Part shown: in pieces, positions 16,027 through 25,242 of the stretch
How positions within the stretch are numbered: the stretch's first letter is position 1
Layout: the number at the start of each line of letters is the position of its first letter
The notes under the pieces: model-generated
Seen by the model: the letters and a program-made list of their open reading frames with translations, nothing else
Told to the model about the DNA's origin: nothing
Databases searched by the model: none
Assembly: GCA_934718135.1 (NCBI GenBank)
Contig: CAKUZW010000002.1
Span: 186,001-250,000, forward strand
DNA: 64,000 bases
Reading direction: 5' to 3'
Origin: an uncultured Candidatus Melainabacteria bacterium
GTDB taxonomy: Bacteria > Cyanobacteriota > Vampirovibrionia > Gastranaerophilales > Gastranaerophilaceae
Program-made: the position numbers and the translations under genes

Positions 16027-16766
16027 TGACAAAAGATAAACTTACAATATTTTATAAAATAAAAAATTCAGCCGACTGGCATTATAAAATAACATCTATG
16101 ACTTTTAAAGAATGTGAAATGTTTTGTAAACAACAAAATTATGCAGACTATAATATAGTTGACCTTGATAAATATAGTGCTTTCGATTTACATTTACTTA
16201 CTAATGTTATAAGGTTTAATGGCAAACATTATTTTTCAGCATACAACCCACAAGGCGAATCAATCCCATATCCACAAACCGAAACAACTGATATTGGATA
16301 TTTCCATATAAATATGGAGTTATGCAAAGATTATATAAATGACGAAGATTCTTTTGAAGAAGTTCGACAAAATGGTGGTATTGATTGGGACTGGGGAAAT
16401 CTTTGGACTGATGTCAGCACTAAATTAACTCTCCCTAATAAAGTAGTTGAATTAGCAATTATTGCACAAGGTTTTGTTTTTGATTTTCCAAAATTTGTTA
16501 AAGATTTAAAGCAAAATAAATTTGCAGTTTACATAAACATGGAGTTTGATAAATACAAATGGCTAGCTTGGCAAAATGGAAATAAAATTAGGTTAATTCA
16601 TCAAAATTACAGTGGGACAAAAGTAGAAAATGAATTTGATGTAATAGTTGATGAAAAATGGTTTTATGAACTATGCCAATTTATGTTACAAAGCATGGAA
16701 CTATATGCAAACTCTGATAAGAAAAGGTACAAGGATTATCTAAAAAACATAAGGAGAATTAAATGA
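16026..16766 (+). CDS. Unknown protein, rtcB operon gene 7
   Basis: 246 aa, Trp-rich (ADWHYKITSM, GGIDWDWGNLWTDVS, YKWLAWQNGNKIRL). It ends with a basic helix (KKRYKDYLKNIRRIK). The N-terminal ~60 residues (KNSADWHYKITSMTFKECEMF) look like an alpha/beta module. No family recognised. Starts inside the previous stop (TAATG) and ends in an ATGA overlap with the HTH gene. Confidence 0.65.
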   Translation: MTKDKLTIFYKIKNSADWHYKITSMTFKECEMFCKQQNYADYNIVDLDKYSAFDLHLLTNVIRFNGKHYFSAYNPQGESIPYPQTETTDIGYFHINMELCKDYINDEDSFEEVRQNGGIDWDWGNLWTDVSTKLTLPNKVVELAIIAQGFVFDFPKFVKDLKQNKFAVYINMEFDKYKWLAWQNGNKIRLIHQNYSGTKVENEFDVIVDEKWFYELCQFMLQSMELYANSDKKRYKDYLKNIRRIK

Positions 16767-17107
16767 AATATTTAATACGTGCAAATAAAATAGTTTTCAG
16801 TGGAAATATGCAAATGATAATGAAATATATATCTGATTTTTATAAATCAGAAACAAAAGAATGGACTGGAAAATCGGGTGAATGGAATGACTTAGGTAAA
16901 TTTAAAACTTTCATAGAATCAATGGGATATTCAATTAAAGACAAAACCCCATCTTACTGCCGTTGTGAAGGTACAGCTGTTACAAATTCAGAATTTATAA
17001 AAATATGGGGAGAATGTAAATTTAATATTAAAACAGTTGCCGAAAGATTGCATACAGATGAACGAACAATTGCTCAAATTGTTAGAAAAATGAAATTGAG
17101 GAAATAA
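16763..17107 (+). CDS. Small protein with C-terminal helix-turn-helix, rtcB operon gene 8
   Basis: 114 aa. Residues ~75-112 (FIKIWGECKFNIKTVAERL, then HTDERTIAQIVRKMKLRK) fit a helix-turn-helix with basic recognition helix. The N-terminal part (MKYLIRANKIVFSGNMQMI) is a short alpha/beta segment. It may bind DNA or RNA and could regulate the operon or guide RtcB. AAGGAGAATTAA precedes the ATG, which overlaps the upstream stop. It lies 2 nt before rtcB. Confidence 0.7.
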   Translation: MKYLIRANKIVFSGNMQMIMKYISDFYKSETKEWTGKSGEWNDLGKFKTFIESMGYSIKDKTPSYCRCEGTAVTNSEFIKIWGECKFNIKTVAERLHTDERTIAQIVRKMKLRK

Positions 17108-17109
17108 AC

Positions 17110-18231
17110 ATGTTTGAATTAAATGGTAAATATACAACAGCTAAAGTTTTTACAGAAATTCAAGATGTTGATGTTGCAGAACAAACATTAGCAATCTGTA
17201 ATCATCCAATTTTTAAAGATTGTAAAATAAGAATTATGCCAGATTGTCATAAGGGCAAAGGATGTACAATCGGGTTTACAGCGGAAATACCGAAAAATGG
17301 GGAAATTATTCCTAATATAATCGGAGTTGACCAATCTTGTGGAATGCTTGCTATAAAACTCAAAAAATCTAAAACACTGAATGATTTTGCCAAATTAGAC
17401 AAAGTTATTAGAAAATTTGTGCCATTTGGTCAAGATGGAAGATATGAGATAAGTTCAATTGTCCCTGTTGATTTGATAGAGAAAGTTAAACAAATTTCTA
17501 TTGATTATCTGAAAGAAGAACCAAATAAAGATTTAAGAAAAATTGGTTCGTTAGGTGGCGGAAATCATTTTATATCTATTGAAAAAGGAAACACCGGAAC
17601 TTATTTAATAATCCATAGTGGTTCAAGAAATTTTGGTAAAAAACTAGCAATCCACTTTCAAAAATTAGCAATAGAACAAAATTGTTACAGAGAGGGAGAA
17701 TTAAAAAATCTATCTTTCTTGACCGGTAAAAATGCAGATAATTACTTGTACTGTGCAAATGTTTGTAAGGAATATGCATATTTTAATCGTTTGGTAATAG
17801 CAAGAGAAATTTTAGATAATATGGGTTGGAAATCAGAAGATGAATTTGAAACAATTCATAATTATATTGGACAAGATAACATAATCAGAAAAGGTGCTAT
17901 TTCTTGCTATGAGGGTGAAAAAGTTTTAATTCCTCTCAATATGGCTGATGGTTCTTTGATTTGTGTCGGCAAAGGTAATTCAGATTGGAATAATTCTGCT
18001 CCACATGGTGCAGGCAGAGCATTATCAAGAACACAAGCAAAAGACCAATTAACAATGAAAGAATATAAAAAGCAAATGAAAAATATATTTTCAAATTGTG
18101 TTTCAATATCAACACTTGATGAAGCTCCAATGGCTTATAAGAATTCAGCTAAAATTATCCAAGCAATAGAACCTACGGCAGAAATAATTGACCACTTAAA
18201 ACCTTTGTATAATTTTAAAGCAGAAGAATAA
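17110..18231 (+). CDS. rtcB: RtcB-family RNA ligase
   Basis: 373 aa, shorter than the ~400-480 aa of housekeeping RtcB. Conserved Mn/GTP site motifs: DCHKGKG (45-51), GVDQSCGM (72-79, keeping Asp and Cys of the usual GVDIGCG), GGGNH (149-153), HSGSRNFG (169-176), HNYIG (250-254), and the guanylylated His in APHGAGR (298-303). The family joins 2',3'-cyclic-phosphate or 3'-phosphate ends to 5'-OH RNA, repairing or splicing tRNA and other RNAs. Last gene of the nine-gene operon, 2 nt after the HTH gene, followed by a strong terminator. In this setting it likely repairs RNA cut by a nuclease or toxin. Confidence 0.88.
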   Translation: MFELNGKYTTAKVFTEIQDVDVAEQTLAICNHPIFKDCKIRIMPDCHKGKGCTIGFTAEIPKNGEIIPNIIGVDQSCGMLAIKLKKSKTLNDFAKLDKVIRKFVPFGQDGRYEISSIVPVDLIEKVKQISIDYLKEEPNKDLRKIGSLGGGNHFISIEKGNTGTYLIIHSGSRNFGKKLAIHFQKLAIEQNCYREGELKNLSFLTGKNADNYLYCANVCKEYAYFNRLVIAREILDNMGWKSEDEFETIHNYIGQDNIIRKGAISCYEGEKVLIPLNMADGSLICVGKGNSDWNNSAPHGAGRALSRTQAKDQLTMKEYKKQMKNIFSNCVSISTLDEAPMAYKNSAKIIQAIEPTAEIIDHLKPLYNFKAEE

Positions 18232-18258
18232 ACTTTTAAATGATTAATTTAATTGGCG

Positions 18259-18294
18259 ATTAGGAATGATAATATATATCATTCCTAATTTTTT
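18259..18294 (+). terminator. Terminator of the rtcB operon
   Basis: ATTAGGAATGAT (18259-18270) pairs perfectly with ATCATTCCTAAT (18278-18289), followed by T residues. The AT-rich gap to 18523 holds nothing else I can identify. Confidence 0.85.
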
Positions 18295-18523
18295 AAAATA
18301 ATCACTAACTTAAAAATGACCATTTAAAAGAGCTAAATACATAACCTAAAAACGATTATATAAAATGACCGGAAATAATAACTTAAAAATCTAAAAATAA
18401 CATTTTTAGGTTATTCTGCTGTTTTTAATAAAAATAACAAATTATTTTTGTACGGAGTGCCTTTGGATAAGTAAGAGCGTATATTAAAAATACAATATGG
18501 TTTTTACGACAGGAGGCATATAA

Positions 18524-18943
18524 ATGTCAAGTTTACAAGATGTTCAAGATATTTATGCGAGAAATTATGGTTCAGAAAAATTTTACCATCGCAATTATTA
18601 TACAAGTTTAATTTACACAGAAGGAATTTTAGATTTTCAAAAAACATTGAATGCATATTGGTTTGTGGATTGGGTGATAGTTAATTAAAAAAAAGTTATT
18701 GACATATATAAAAATACTGATGATGGATTCTTTGTTATAATTATTACTTTTGATGAAAATAATAACAGTTGGTTAGAAATTTTTCGAGAAGGCTATATTG
18801 ATGGAAAATATTGTGAACATATAACTGTATTAAAAGATAATATTTATACAACAGATTTACCTATTTTTGATTATAAATTTTATCTAATTTTATCCAACTC
18901 TAATCCAATACAATTTACTTTATTATTAACATCTGAATATTAA
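18524..18943 (+). pseudogene. DUF6876-like gene interrupted by in-frame TAA
   Basis: A perfect AGGAGG (about 18511-18516) precedes the ATG at 18524. The first 54 codons include FYHRNYYTSLIYTEGILDF and LNAYWFVDWVI, matching the DUF6876 pattern (hYR...LIYTDGV...AYWLID). A TAA at 18686-18688 breaks the frame, yet the same frame continues to the TAA at 18941-18943 with matching content (WLEIFREGYIDGKY, then TTDLPIFDYKFYLIL). The intact product would be ~139 aa. The strong RBS and intact remainder suggest a recent nonsense mutation. Confidence 0.65.
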
Positions 18944-18957
18944 AAGGAGACGTAGTT

Positions 18958-19572
18958 ATGACAACATACGCATATCTAAGAGTAAGCACTCTTGAACAAA
19001 ATACCGAGAAAAACAAAATTGATGTCTTAAAATTTGCCAACGATAAAAAATTAGGAAATGTAAATTTTATCGAAGAACAAATTTCAGGGAAAGCAAATTT
19101 TAAAAACAGATTACTCGGACAAATATTAGAAAAAATGCATAAAGACGATGTATTAATAGTACCGGAACTTTCAAGAATAGCACGTTCAATTTCTCAAATT
19201 TTTGAGGTTATTGACATAACAAAACAAAAAGGTATTATCTTATATTCAATAAAAGAAAATTTTTCTAACAATGATAAAAGTATTACAGCAACAGTTACTA
19301 CAACGGTATTTGCTTTAATTGCACAAATAGAGCGAGATTTAATCAGCTTACGAACAAGGGAAGCTTTACAAGCGAAAAAAGCAAGTGGCGTAAAACTTGG
19401 ACGACCAAAAGGGAAGGGAAAATCTAAACTGGATTTGCACCAAGAAGATATTTTAAAATTAGTTGAACTTAAAGTCCCTAAAACAATTATCGCTAAACAA
19501 TATAATACCTCTGTAAAAAATCTGTACACTTTTTTAAAATATTACCAAACTAAAGAAGGTAAATTAGCATAA
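18958..19572 (+). CDS. Serine recombinase, resolvase/invertase family
   Basis: 204 aa. N-terminal catalytic domain: YLRVSTLEQNTEKN holds the nucleophilic Ser near residue 10, with LIVPELSRIARS and IAQIERDLISLRTREALQ following. After GVKLGRPKGKGKSKLD comes a C-terminal HTH (ILKLVELKVPKTIIAKQYN). Family role: site-specific resolution or inversion of DNA. AAGGAGACGTAGTT precedes the start. It lies 69 nt before the large serine recombinase, so both may serve the mobile element. Confidence 0.9.
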   Translation: MTTYAYLRVSTLEQNTEKNKIDVLKFANDKKLGNVNFIEEQISGKANFKNRLLGQILEKMHKDDVLIVPELSRIARSISQIFEVIDITKQKGIILYSIKENFSNNDKSITATVTTTVFALIAQIERDLISLRTREALQAKKASGVKLGRPKGKGKSKLDLHQEDILKLVELKVPKTIIAKQYNTSVKNLYTFLKYYQTKEGKLA

Positions 19573-19640
19573 ATAACAACGAGCAAAAAAAATCAGTATA
19601 ATACATAGGATAAAAAAATCCAGAAAGAGGATATTTTATT

Positions 19641-21143
19641 ATGAATAATCAACAAATTAAAGCAGTTGCTTATGCTCGTGTAAGTTCAGAGGAACAGAAA
19701 AAAGAAGGTTTTTCAATTCCGGCACAGCTTGATTTGTTAAATGACTTTGCTTTAAAAAATAACATTGAAGTTGTTAAAGTATTTGCAGAAGCAGAAACAG
19801 CAAAAGATACCGGCAGACACAAGTTTAAGGAAATGCTTCAATTTTTAAAGAAACAAAATTATGTAAACACAATTATTGCCGAAAAAACGGATAGACTTTA
19901 CAGAAATTTCAACGACTATGTGGCATTAGATGTTGATAAAACCGGCTATACTGTTTATTTAGTAAAAGAAAATGTTGTTTTAACAAATACCTCATCTTCG
20001 CATGAAAAATTAGTACATGGTTTAAAAGTGTTACTAGCCAAAAACTTCATTGATAACCTAAGCGAAGAAACTCAAAAAGGGAGAAAGAAAAAAGTTGAAA
20101 CCGGTTATTTTATCGGACAAGTTCCGTATGGTTATAAAAAATTAAATAAAAATGATACAGTCTTACATCCACAAAAATCCAAATTTGTGAAAAGAGCCTT
20201 TGAAATTTACTCTCAAGGCAATATTTCTCTGAAAAATGTTGTAAAACAGCTCTTTGATGAGGGTTATATTTATTCAGCAAGCCACGAAAAAATAACCCCC
20301 GGGCAGCTTGAAAAAATATTAAAAAATGATAGTTACATAGGATATATCAGGTACAGAGGGAAATTATATAAAGGGAAACATCCTAAAATTGTTTCAAGGC
20401 AACTTTTTGTAAAAACTCAAAAAGCCTTTAAAAAAGATGGCAAACCTGATACGAGGTGTGGACATAATTTTTTGTACAAAGGAATGCTTGTTTGTGCGGA
20501 ATGCGGATGTGCTATAACAAGTGAGATAAAAAAAGGAAGATTAATTTATTATCACTGTACCGGTAACGCAAAACCATGTTCTCAAAGAAAGGAGTACATT
20601 AGACAAGAGGATTTTGATGAACAAATTGATGCGGCAATCAAACGTGTTGTAATAGATGAAAAACTCGCAGATTACATTAATGTACTTTTGGAAGACAGTT
20701 ACAAAGAAATGCAACTCGACACAAAAGAAAAACACGATTACTTGGTTGAGGAAATCAAAAAAGCTGAAACACGCAAAGATAAATTATTGGATATGTATGT
20801 TGATGGAGATTTGGATAAACAACTTTGGACACAAAAAACACAAGAGTGCGAGTATTCAATAAAAATGTACAATAGTAGACTAGAAACAATGAAACAAGTT
20901 GATAGTAAATTTATCAACGAAGGCACGAATATAATAAACTTATCTAAGCAAACATACAATCTGTATAAGCAACAAACAATCGAAGAAAAACGAAGACTGC
21001 TTGATGTGATTTTTGAAAAAATGACAGTAAAAGACCGAGTAATAAACTACACCTATAAACCACCTTTTTCTTATTTTGCTAAATGTGATTTGGATGATGT
21101 TAATGGAATTGTAGAGTACCTGAAAAGCAAAATTGGCAAATAA
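19641..21143 (+). CDS. Large serine recombinase (integrase/transposase type)
   Basis: 500 aa. Resolvase domain with catalytic Ser in AYARVSSEEQKKEGFSIP (~residues 10-27), recombinase domain (VPYGYKKL through GYIRYRGKLYKGKHP), zinc beta-ribbon with CAECGCAI and YYHCTGNAKPC, and a long C-terminal coiled coil. Full length for the family; it catalyses integration or excision between att sites. Unlike the relic at 30.2 kb it ends YLKSKIGK without a VDDSRT tail. GAAAGAGGAT serves as RBS. Likely the mobility enzyme for part of this island. Confidence 0.93.
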   Translation: MNNQQIKAVAYARVSSEEQKKEGFSIPAQLDLLNDFALKNNIEVVKVFAEAETAKDTGRHKFKEMLQFLKKQNYVNTIIAEKTDRLYRNFNDYVALDVDKTGYTVYLVKENVVLTNTSSSHEKLVHGLKVLLAKNFIDNLSEETQKGRKKKVETGYFIGQVPYGYKKLNKNDTVLHPQKSKFVKRAFEIYSQGNISLKNVVKQLFDEGYIYSASHEKITPGQLEKILKNDSYIGYIRYRGKLYKGKHPKIVSRQLFVKTQKAFKKDGKPDTRCGHNFLYKGMLVCAECGCAITSEIKKGRLIYYHCTGNAKPCSQRKEYIRQEDFDEQIDAAIKRVVIDEKLADYINVLLEDSYKEMQLDTKEKHDYLVEEIKKAETRKDKLLDMYVDGDLDKQLWTQKTQECEYSIKMYNSRLETMKQVDSKFINEGTNIINLSKQTYNLYKQQTIEEKRRLLDVIFEKMTVKDRVINYTYKPPFSYFAKCDLDDVNGIVEYLKSKIGK

Positions 21144-21173
21144 TTAATTATTTTTTCATGATAATATCAAATA

Positions 21174-21875
21174 ATGGAAGATGTAATTATAAGCAGTTTA
21201 ATAATCCTACTTTTTGCAATTCCTGCAATATGTTTTGTTTTAAACTGGTTAAGATACAAAAGTAGCAACTATTACAAAATTACAAATAATTCGTATTTAT
21301 CTGTATTATTTAATAAAGGAACGAACGGAGAATACAAATTATATCAAAATTTAAAAATTTTTGAAACGATGGGGTGTAAGTTTTTATTTAACCTATATGT
21401 TACAAGAGAAAACGATAAAACCTCTGAAATAGATTTAATTATGTTTCATCAGAAAGGTTTATTTGTTTTTGAAAGTAAAAATTATAGTGGTTGGATATTT
21501 GGGAATGAAAATAATAAAAAATGGACACAAACCTTACCTGCGGGATATGGAAAAAGCCATAAAGAACAGTTTTACAATCCAATAATGCAAAATGCTACAC
21601 ATATTAGGGCAGTAAGAAAATATATAGATGACACAATTCCGATTTATTCAATAATTGCATTTTCAGATGATTGCACACTCAAAAATGTAACAACTCGGAG
21701 TAATGTTATTGTTACATATTATAGCAACTTACAAGAAAAAATCATATCTAAACTATCTGAAATCAATAATTATTCAATGCCTAAAGACCTAATGGATAAA
21801 ACTTACAATGCACTTTTGAGATTTACGAATGTTGATAAATATACAAAATTACAACATTTGAAAAATTTAAGATAA
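21174..21875 (+). CDS. NERD-domain protein, membrane-anchored
   Basis: 233 aa. An N-terminal membrane helix (IISSLIILLFAIPAICFVL, residues ~4-24) is followed by a NERD nuclease-related domain: KGTNGEYKLYQNLKIF, SEIDLIMFHQKGLFVFESK (the D and E-x-K of a PD-(D/E)XK-like core) and YGKSHKEQFYNPIMQNATHI. The NERD family is found in nuclease-like and stress proteins, often plasmid-borne. The core residues appear intact. It follows the recombinase by 30 nt without a strong RBS. Confidence 0.8.
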   Translation: MEDVIISSLIILLFAIPAICFVLNWLRYKSSNYYKITNNSYLSVLFNKGTNGEYKLYQNLKIFETMGCKFLFNLYVTRENDKTSEIDLIMFHQKGLFVFESKNYSGWIFGNENNKKWTQTLPAGYGKSHKEQFYNPIMQNATHIRAVRKYIDDTIPIYSIIAFSDDCTLKNVTTRSNVIVTYYSNLQEKIISKLSEINNYSMPKDLMDKTYNALLRFTNVDKYTKLQHLKNLR

Positions 21876-21988
21876 TATTAAGTGTTTAGCAAAAATTTCT
21901 TTTTTGTCGACTAAAAATTTACATCACCTTCAAATATATAATTATTTTTCATGGTAGAATATATCTGTAATAAAAGTGGAGTTGAACT

Positions 21989-23005
21989 TTGTGTATATAT
22001 TATGGAGAAAAAGACTCGCTAACCTATAATTCACAAGAGCACATTTTTCCCGCAACAGTTGGAGGAATGTGTAAATTACCACAAAATTATGTATCAGATG
22101 CCGCAAATCAATATTTTTCAAAATTGGAGTCTGAACTTGTAACTTCATCATTGTTTGGCTTTGAGAAAATGTTTTACGGTCCTGGGAGTAGAGGCAAAGA
22201 AAAACCTGGAAGAATGCCAATCACTCTTATGACAACAAAGGATAGTGAAAACTTAGGTTTTTCCTTTCAGGGGAAACCGATACTTATTCCTCAATTCTGT
22301 GTCAATGCAAATAATAAAGAAGTACATATAGTAAGAGATGAAAATTATCAAACTCAAAACGATTTAATAAAATTAATAACAAAAATAAAAAACTTTGATT
22401 CAAATAATAAATATATTTTAGTCTCAAAAAAATTAGACTTTAATAATTTTATATTTGGTTTTTATGATAATAATATTTTCATAGCAATAGAAAATACAAA
22501 TCAAATTCAATACTATGTAGAATTGATCAAGAAAAACATATTAGATAGTATAGACTTTTCTAAAGAAATGAAAAGTGATGTTACACAGCCAAGCGTACAA
22601 TTATCTTTAACAGTAGATATTGACAACAATTCAAAAGTTTTTGCCAAAACCGCTTTTAATGTCTTAGCGAATTTAAAAGGTTATGAATATGCCCAAGATA
22701 AACATTTTGATGATTTTAAAAACAGTCTTTTGGGAATAACTGAAAATAAATTTAAACAACTTCCAATAGATTTCAAATTTGATATGACTAATTATATAAA
22801 TGTTGATGAAAAATCGCATTATTGCATTCTACTAAATTGCAATCAAAAATTTTGTGCGATAGTTAAATTTTATAATCATTGGACAATGACTTTTGCACTA
22901 TCAGATAAATTTGATGATTACTTTAATTATCCATATATTTACATATGCGATTGGAAAAACAAAAAAGAAAATTATTTTTTAGAATTTTTACACCAATATA
23001 ATTAA
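21989..23005 (+). CDS. HNH endonuclease-like protein
   Basis: 338 aa, TTG start at 21989 (GTGGAG upstream). The N terminus, CIYYGEKDSLTYNSQEHIFP followed by ATVGG, matches HNH_5-type endonucleases (CI.CG...S.EHI.P..LGG), although the second Cys of the usual CxxC pair is Tyr (CIYYG). The remaining ~270 residues are an unassigned alpha/beta region. Likely cleaves or once cleaved nucleic acid. A HEPN-like gene follows after 16 nt with its own TTG start, forming a two-gene cassette. Confidence 0.7.
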   Translation: MCIYYGEKDSLTYNSQEHIFPATVGGMCKLPQNYVSDAANQYFSKLESELVTSSLFGFEKMFYGPGSRGKEKPGRMPITLMTTKDSENLGFSFQGKPILIPQFCVNANNKEVHIVRDENYQTQNDLIKLITKIKNFDSNNKYILVSKKLDFNNFIFGFYDNNIFIAIENTNQIQYYVELIKKNILDSIDFSKEMKSDVTQPSVQLSLTVDIDNNSKVFAKTAFNVLANLKGYEYAQDKHFDDFKNSLLGITENKFKQLPIDFKFDMTNYINVDEKSHYCILLNCNQKFCAIVKFYNHWTMTFALSDKFDDYFNYPYIYICDWKNKKENYFLEFLHQYN

Positions 23006-23021
23006 GGAGTAATAAGATATA

Positions 23022-24410
23022 TTGACAAATATTGAATTATTAAAAGCAAAGACAATGGAATTTGTTCAGATACTATTTCCAAGCTATGAGATTTGTAAAA
23101 GTTATTATTTTGATGAAAATCTCGAAAGCCCTGATATTGTTACAAGAATTATGGCAATGCGTTTTAATAAATCTGAACAAAACATTGCTAGTTTTGATTT
23201 CCAAAAATATATTAATAATGAATACCACACAAATTTATATAATTATATAAATACATTTTTACCTTCAAAATATAAAACTACTGGTTTGCTGATTTACAAC
23301 ACATTAGCTCAAAACATAATACAAAAAACGTGCAAAAATGAGAATAAGATTAAAACTGATAAAACACTTTTTACAAAGCTATTAGATGAAGAAATAAATA
23401 AGTTTATTGAATTAGTAAAATCATTTTCAGATAAAAATGACTACCTTTTTTATACTCATAACATAAAAATAGATGAGGCTTTAAATAAAAGTTATCTTTT
23501 ACCAAATGTTTATATTCTTTCAACTGATAAATCTCCGTTTTTACGTTTAGAAAATATTGATTTTAATGTCAACATATATAAAGATTTTGAAAAATTGTTT
23601 ATTAAAGCATTGGCTTTAACTTTCGGTGAAAAAGTTAGCTTTATTCAATTTGCAGATTCTTACTCTATTAAATTAGAAAATTATGGTTGTAAAAATATTT
23701 CTTCTTTGTATCCAATTAATACTTGGGAATCTTTTTTAAAACCATACCATGAACCCTTAATTCCGTTCGGTGCCAAAATTACACTAACTGAACAAAACAT
23801 AGAATATACTAAGAAAGTATTACCATTGTATTTGAATTATGCAGAAGAACTATGTAAAACTTCTGATAAAAACAATTATAAAGAAGTTTCACTAGAATTT
23901 TATTTAGATTCATTAGATAAATGTGGAACAGCAAAGCTGACATATTCTGTCATTGCAATTGAAGCATTATTAAATTATTCAAGAAGTGATATAAAAGTAA
24001 ATTTTGTACAACGAGGACTTAAAATCTTACAACATTTTTATGATATGAAATATTGGCATTCAATAGAGGAAGATTTACAAACTGCTTATAAAATACGTTG
24101 TGATTATGCTCATGGTTCACACAAAGAACATCCTGACATCTTTTATAATCAAATTTTAAGGATTTCTGAATATACTCGAATTATATTACTCTGTTTTATA
24201 CAATTATCTAATTTAATTCATGCAAGACTTAAAAAGCAAAATGAGAAAAAATATATTAATGAAAAAATTATAGATAAAAGCTTGTTATATCCTGATGCTA
24301 ATAACCATTTCGAAGAATTATTGGCAGATATAGAAATACAACCTAAAGATTTAGATAATATTGATCAATACAGCCAAGACATATTTTCAAAAAGAAAAAT
24401 TATAAACTAA
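23022..24410 (+). CDS. Apea-like HEPN-domain protein
   Basis: 462 aa, TTG start behind AAGGAGTAAT. The C-terminal third shows YSVIAIEALLNYSRSD, then DLQTAYKIRCDYAHGSHKEH: the R-x4-H-type signature (RCDYAH, near residue 365) of HEPN/Apea-like domains, usually metal-independent RNases in toxin and anti-phage systems. The N-terminal ~280 residues are unassigned and could sense a trigger. Encoded directly after the HNH protein, so a nuclease pair acting together is plausible. Confidence 0.72.
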   Translation: MTNIELLKAKTMEFVQILFPSYEICKSYYFDENLESPDIVTRIMAMRFNKSEQNIASFDFQKYINNEYHTNLYNYINTFLPSKYKTTGLLIYNTLAQNIIQKTCKNENKIKTDKTLFTKLLDEEINKFIELVKSFSDKNDYLFYTHNIKIDEALNKSYLLPNVYILSTDKSPFLRLENIDFNVNIYKDFEKLFIKALALTFGEKVSFIQFADSYSIKLENYGCKNISSLYPINTWESFLKPYHEPLIPFGAKITLTEQNIEYTKKVLPLYLNYAEELCKTSDKNNYKEVSLEFYLDSLDKCGTAKLTYSVIAIEALLNYSRSDIKVNFVQRGLKILQHFYDMKYWHSIEEDLQTAYKIRCDYAHGSHKEHPDIFYNQILRISEYTRIILLCFIQLSNLIHARLKKQNEKKYINEKIIDKSLLYPDANNHFEELLADIEIQPKDLDNIDQYSQDIFSKRKIIN

Positions 24411-24457
24411 AAATGACTATACCTGTATTTGTGTTAAAATGAGTTTTAGAGGTAGAG

Positions 24458-25201
24458 ATGTATAGAAATTGTTTTACTCAAAATGATGAATATAAAGCTA
24501 AAATTAATGCTTTACGACCACTTTCTAACAATGCATTATTGCAAGTAAAAGAATATTACAAAATTGGTTTAACCTATGCATCAAATGCTCTTGAGGGTAA
24601 CACTCTTAGCTTAGTTGAAACAAAAGTTGTACTAGAAGATGGCATTACAATCGGTGGCAAACCTCTTAAAGATCACTATGAAACAGTCGGACACGCAAAA
24701 GCTTTTGATGAAATAATTAAATTATCTCAAAACAAAACATTTACGGAAGATGACATTAAGCTATTACATAAATTATTTTATGAAAAAATTGATAATGAAA
24801 AAGCAGGGAAATATAGAACCTCACAAGTTATAATAACTGGTTCAGATGTAGAGTTACCCAAACCGGAAGAACTTGACGAAAAAATGCATGAGTTCATTTT
24901 GCAATTACCGAAATTAAAAACTGAATTGCACCCTGTTGAATATGCGGCGATGGTACATATAATTTTCGTAAACATTCACCCATTTGCAGACGGTAACGGC
25001 AGAGTGGCAAGACTATTAATGAATTTGGCATTACTACAAAGTGGTTATAATATTGTTGTAATTCCACCAGTTGTCAGAGCTGATTACATTTCTGCATTAC
25101 AAAAAACTAATAGTGGCAATAATACAGATTTTATCAACTTTATTTCAGAGATGGTTTTAGAATCGCAAAAGGAATATCTAAAAATCATCAGTAGATTTTA
25201 A
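24458..25201 (+). CDS. Fic-domain protein, copy 1
   Basis: 247 aa. The Fic active site HPFADGNGRVAR (174-185, HxFx[D/E]GNGRxxR) is intact and the flap region TSQVIITGSDVELPKPEEL is present. SNALEGN (42-48) matches the class II inhibitory motif [S/T]xxxE[G/N]. Fic enzymes transfer AMP (or another NMP) to protein hydroxyls; the internal inhibitory helix keeps the enzyme autoinhibited. More than 90% identical by eye to the copy at 26910. TAGAGGTAGAG supplies an RBS. Confidence 0.93.
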   Translation: MYRNCFTQNDEYKAKINALRPLSNNALLQVKEYYKIGLTYASNALEGNTLSLVETKVVLEDGITIGGKPLKDHYETVGHAKAFDEIIKLSQNKTFTEDDIKLLHKLFYEKIDNEKAGKYRTSQVIITGSDVELPKPEELDEKMHEFILQLPKLKTELHPVEYAAMVHIIFVNIHPFADGNGRVARLLMNLALLQSGYNIVVIPPVVRADYISALQKTNSGNNTDFINFISEMVLESQKEYLKIISRF

Positions 25202-25206
25202 AAAAC

Positions 25207-25232
25207 GTTCTACTATCATCAACACTGGGGTA
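25207..25232. repeat. 26-bp repeat GTTCTACTATCATC..., copy 1
   Basis: Follows Fic copy 1. Its reverse strand reads as SVDDSRT, the C-terminal tail found in the recombinase remnant at 30172. Near-identical copies at 27656-27681 and 30185-30210. Confidence 0.75.
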
Positions 25233-25242
25233 TTTTTTCATA

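Noticed and set aside
2609..18943. Alternative genetic code (TGA or TAA read as sense)
   Set aside because: TGA and TAA end many intact genes in the same island, often within ATGA or TAATG overlaps, so the two split genes are local events.
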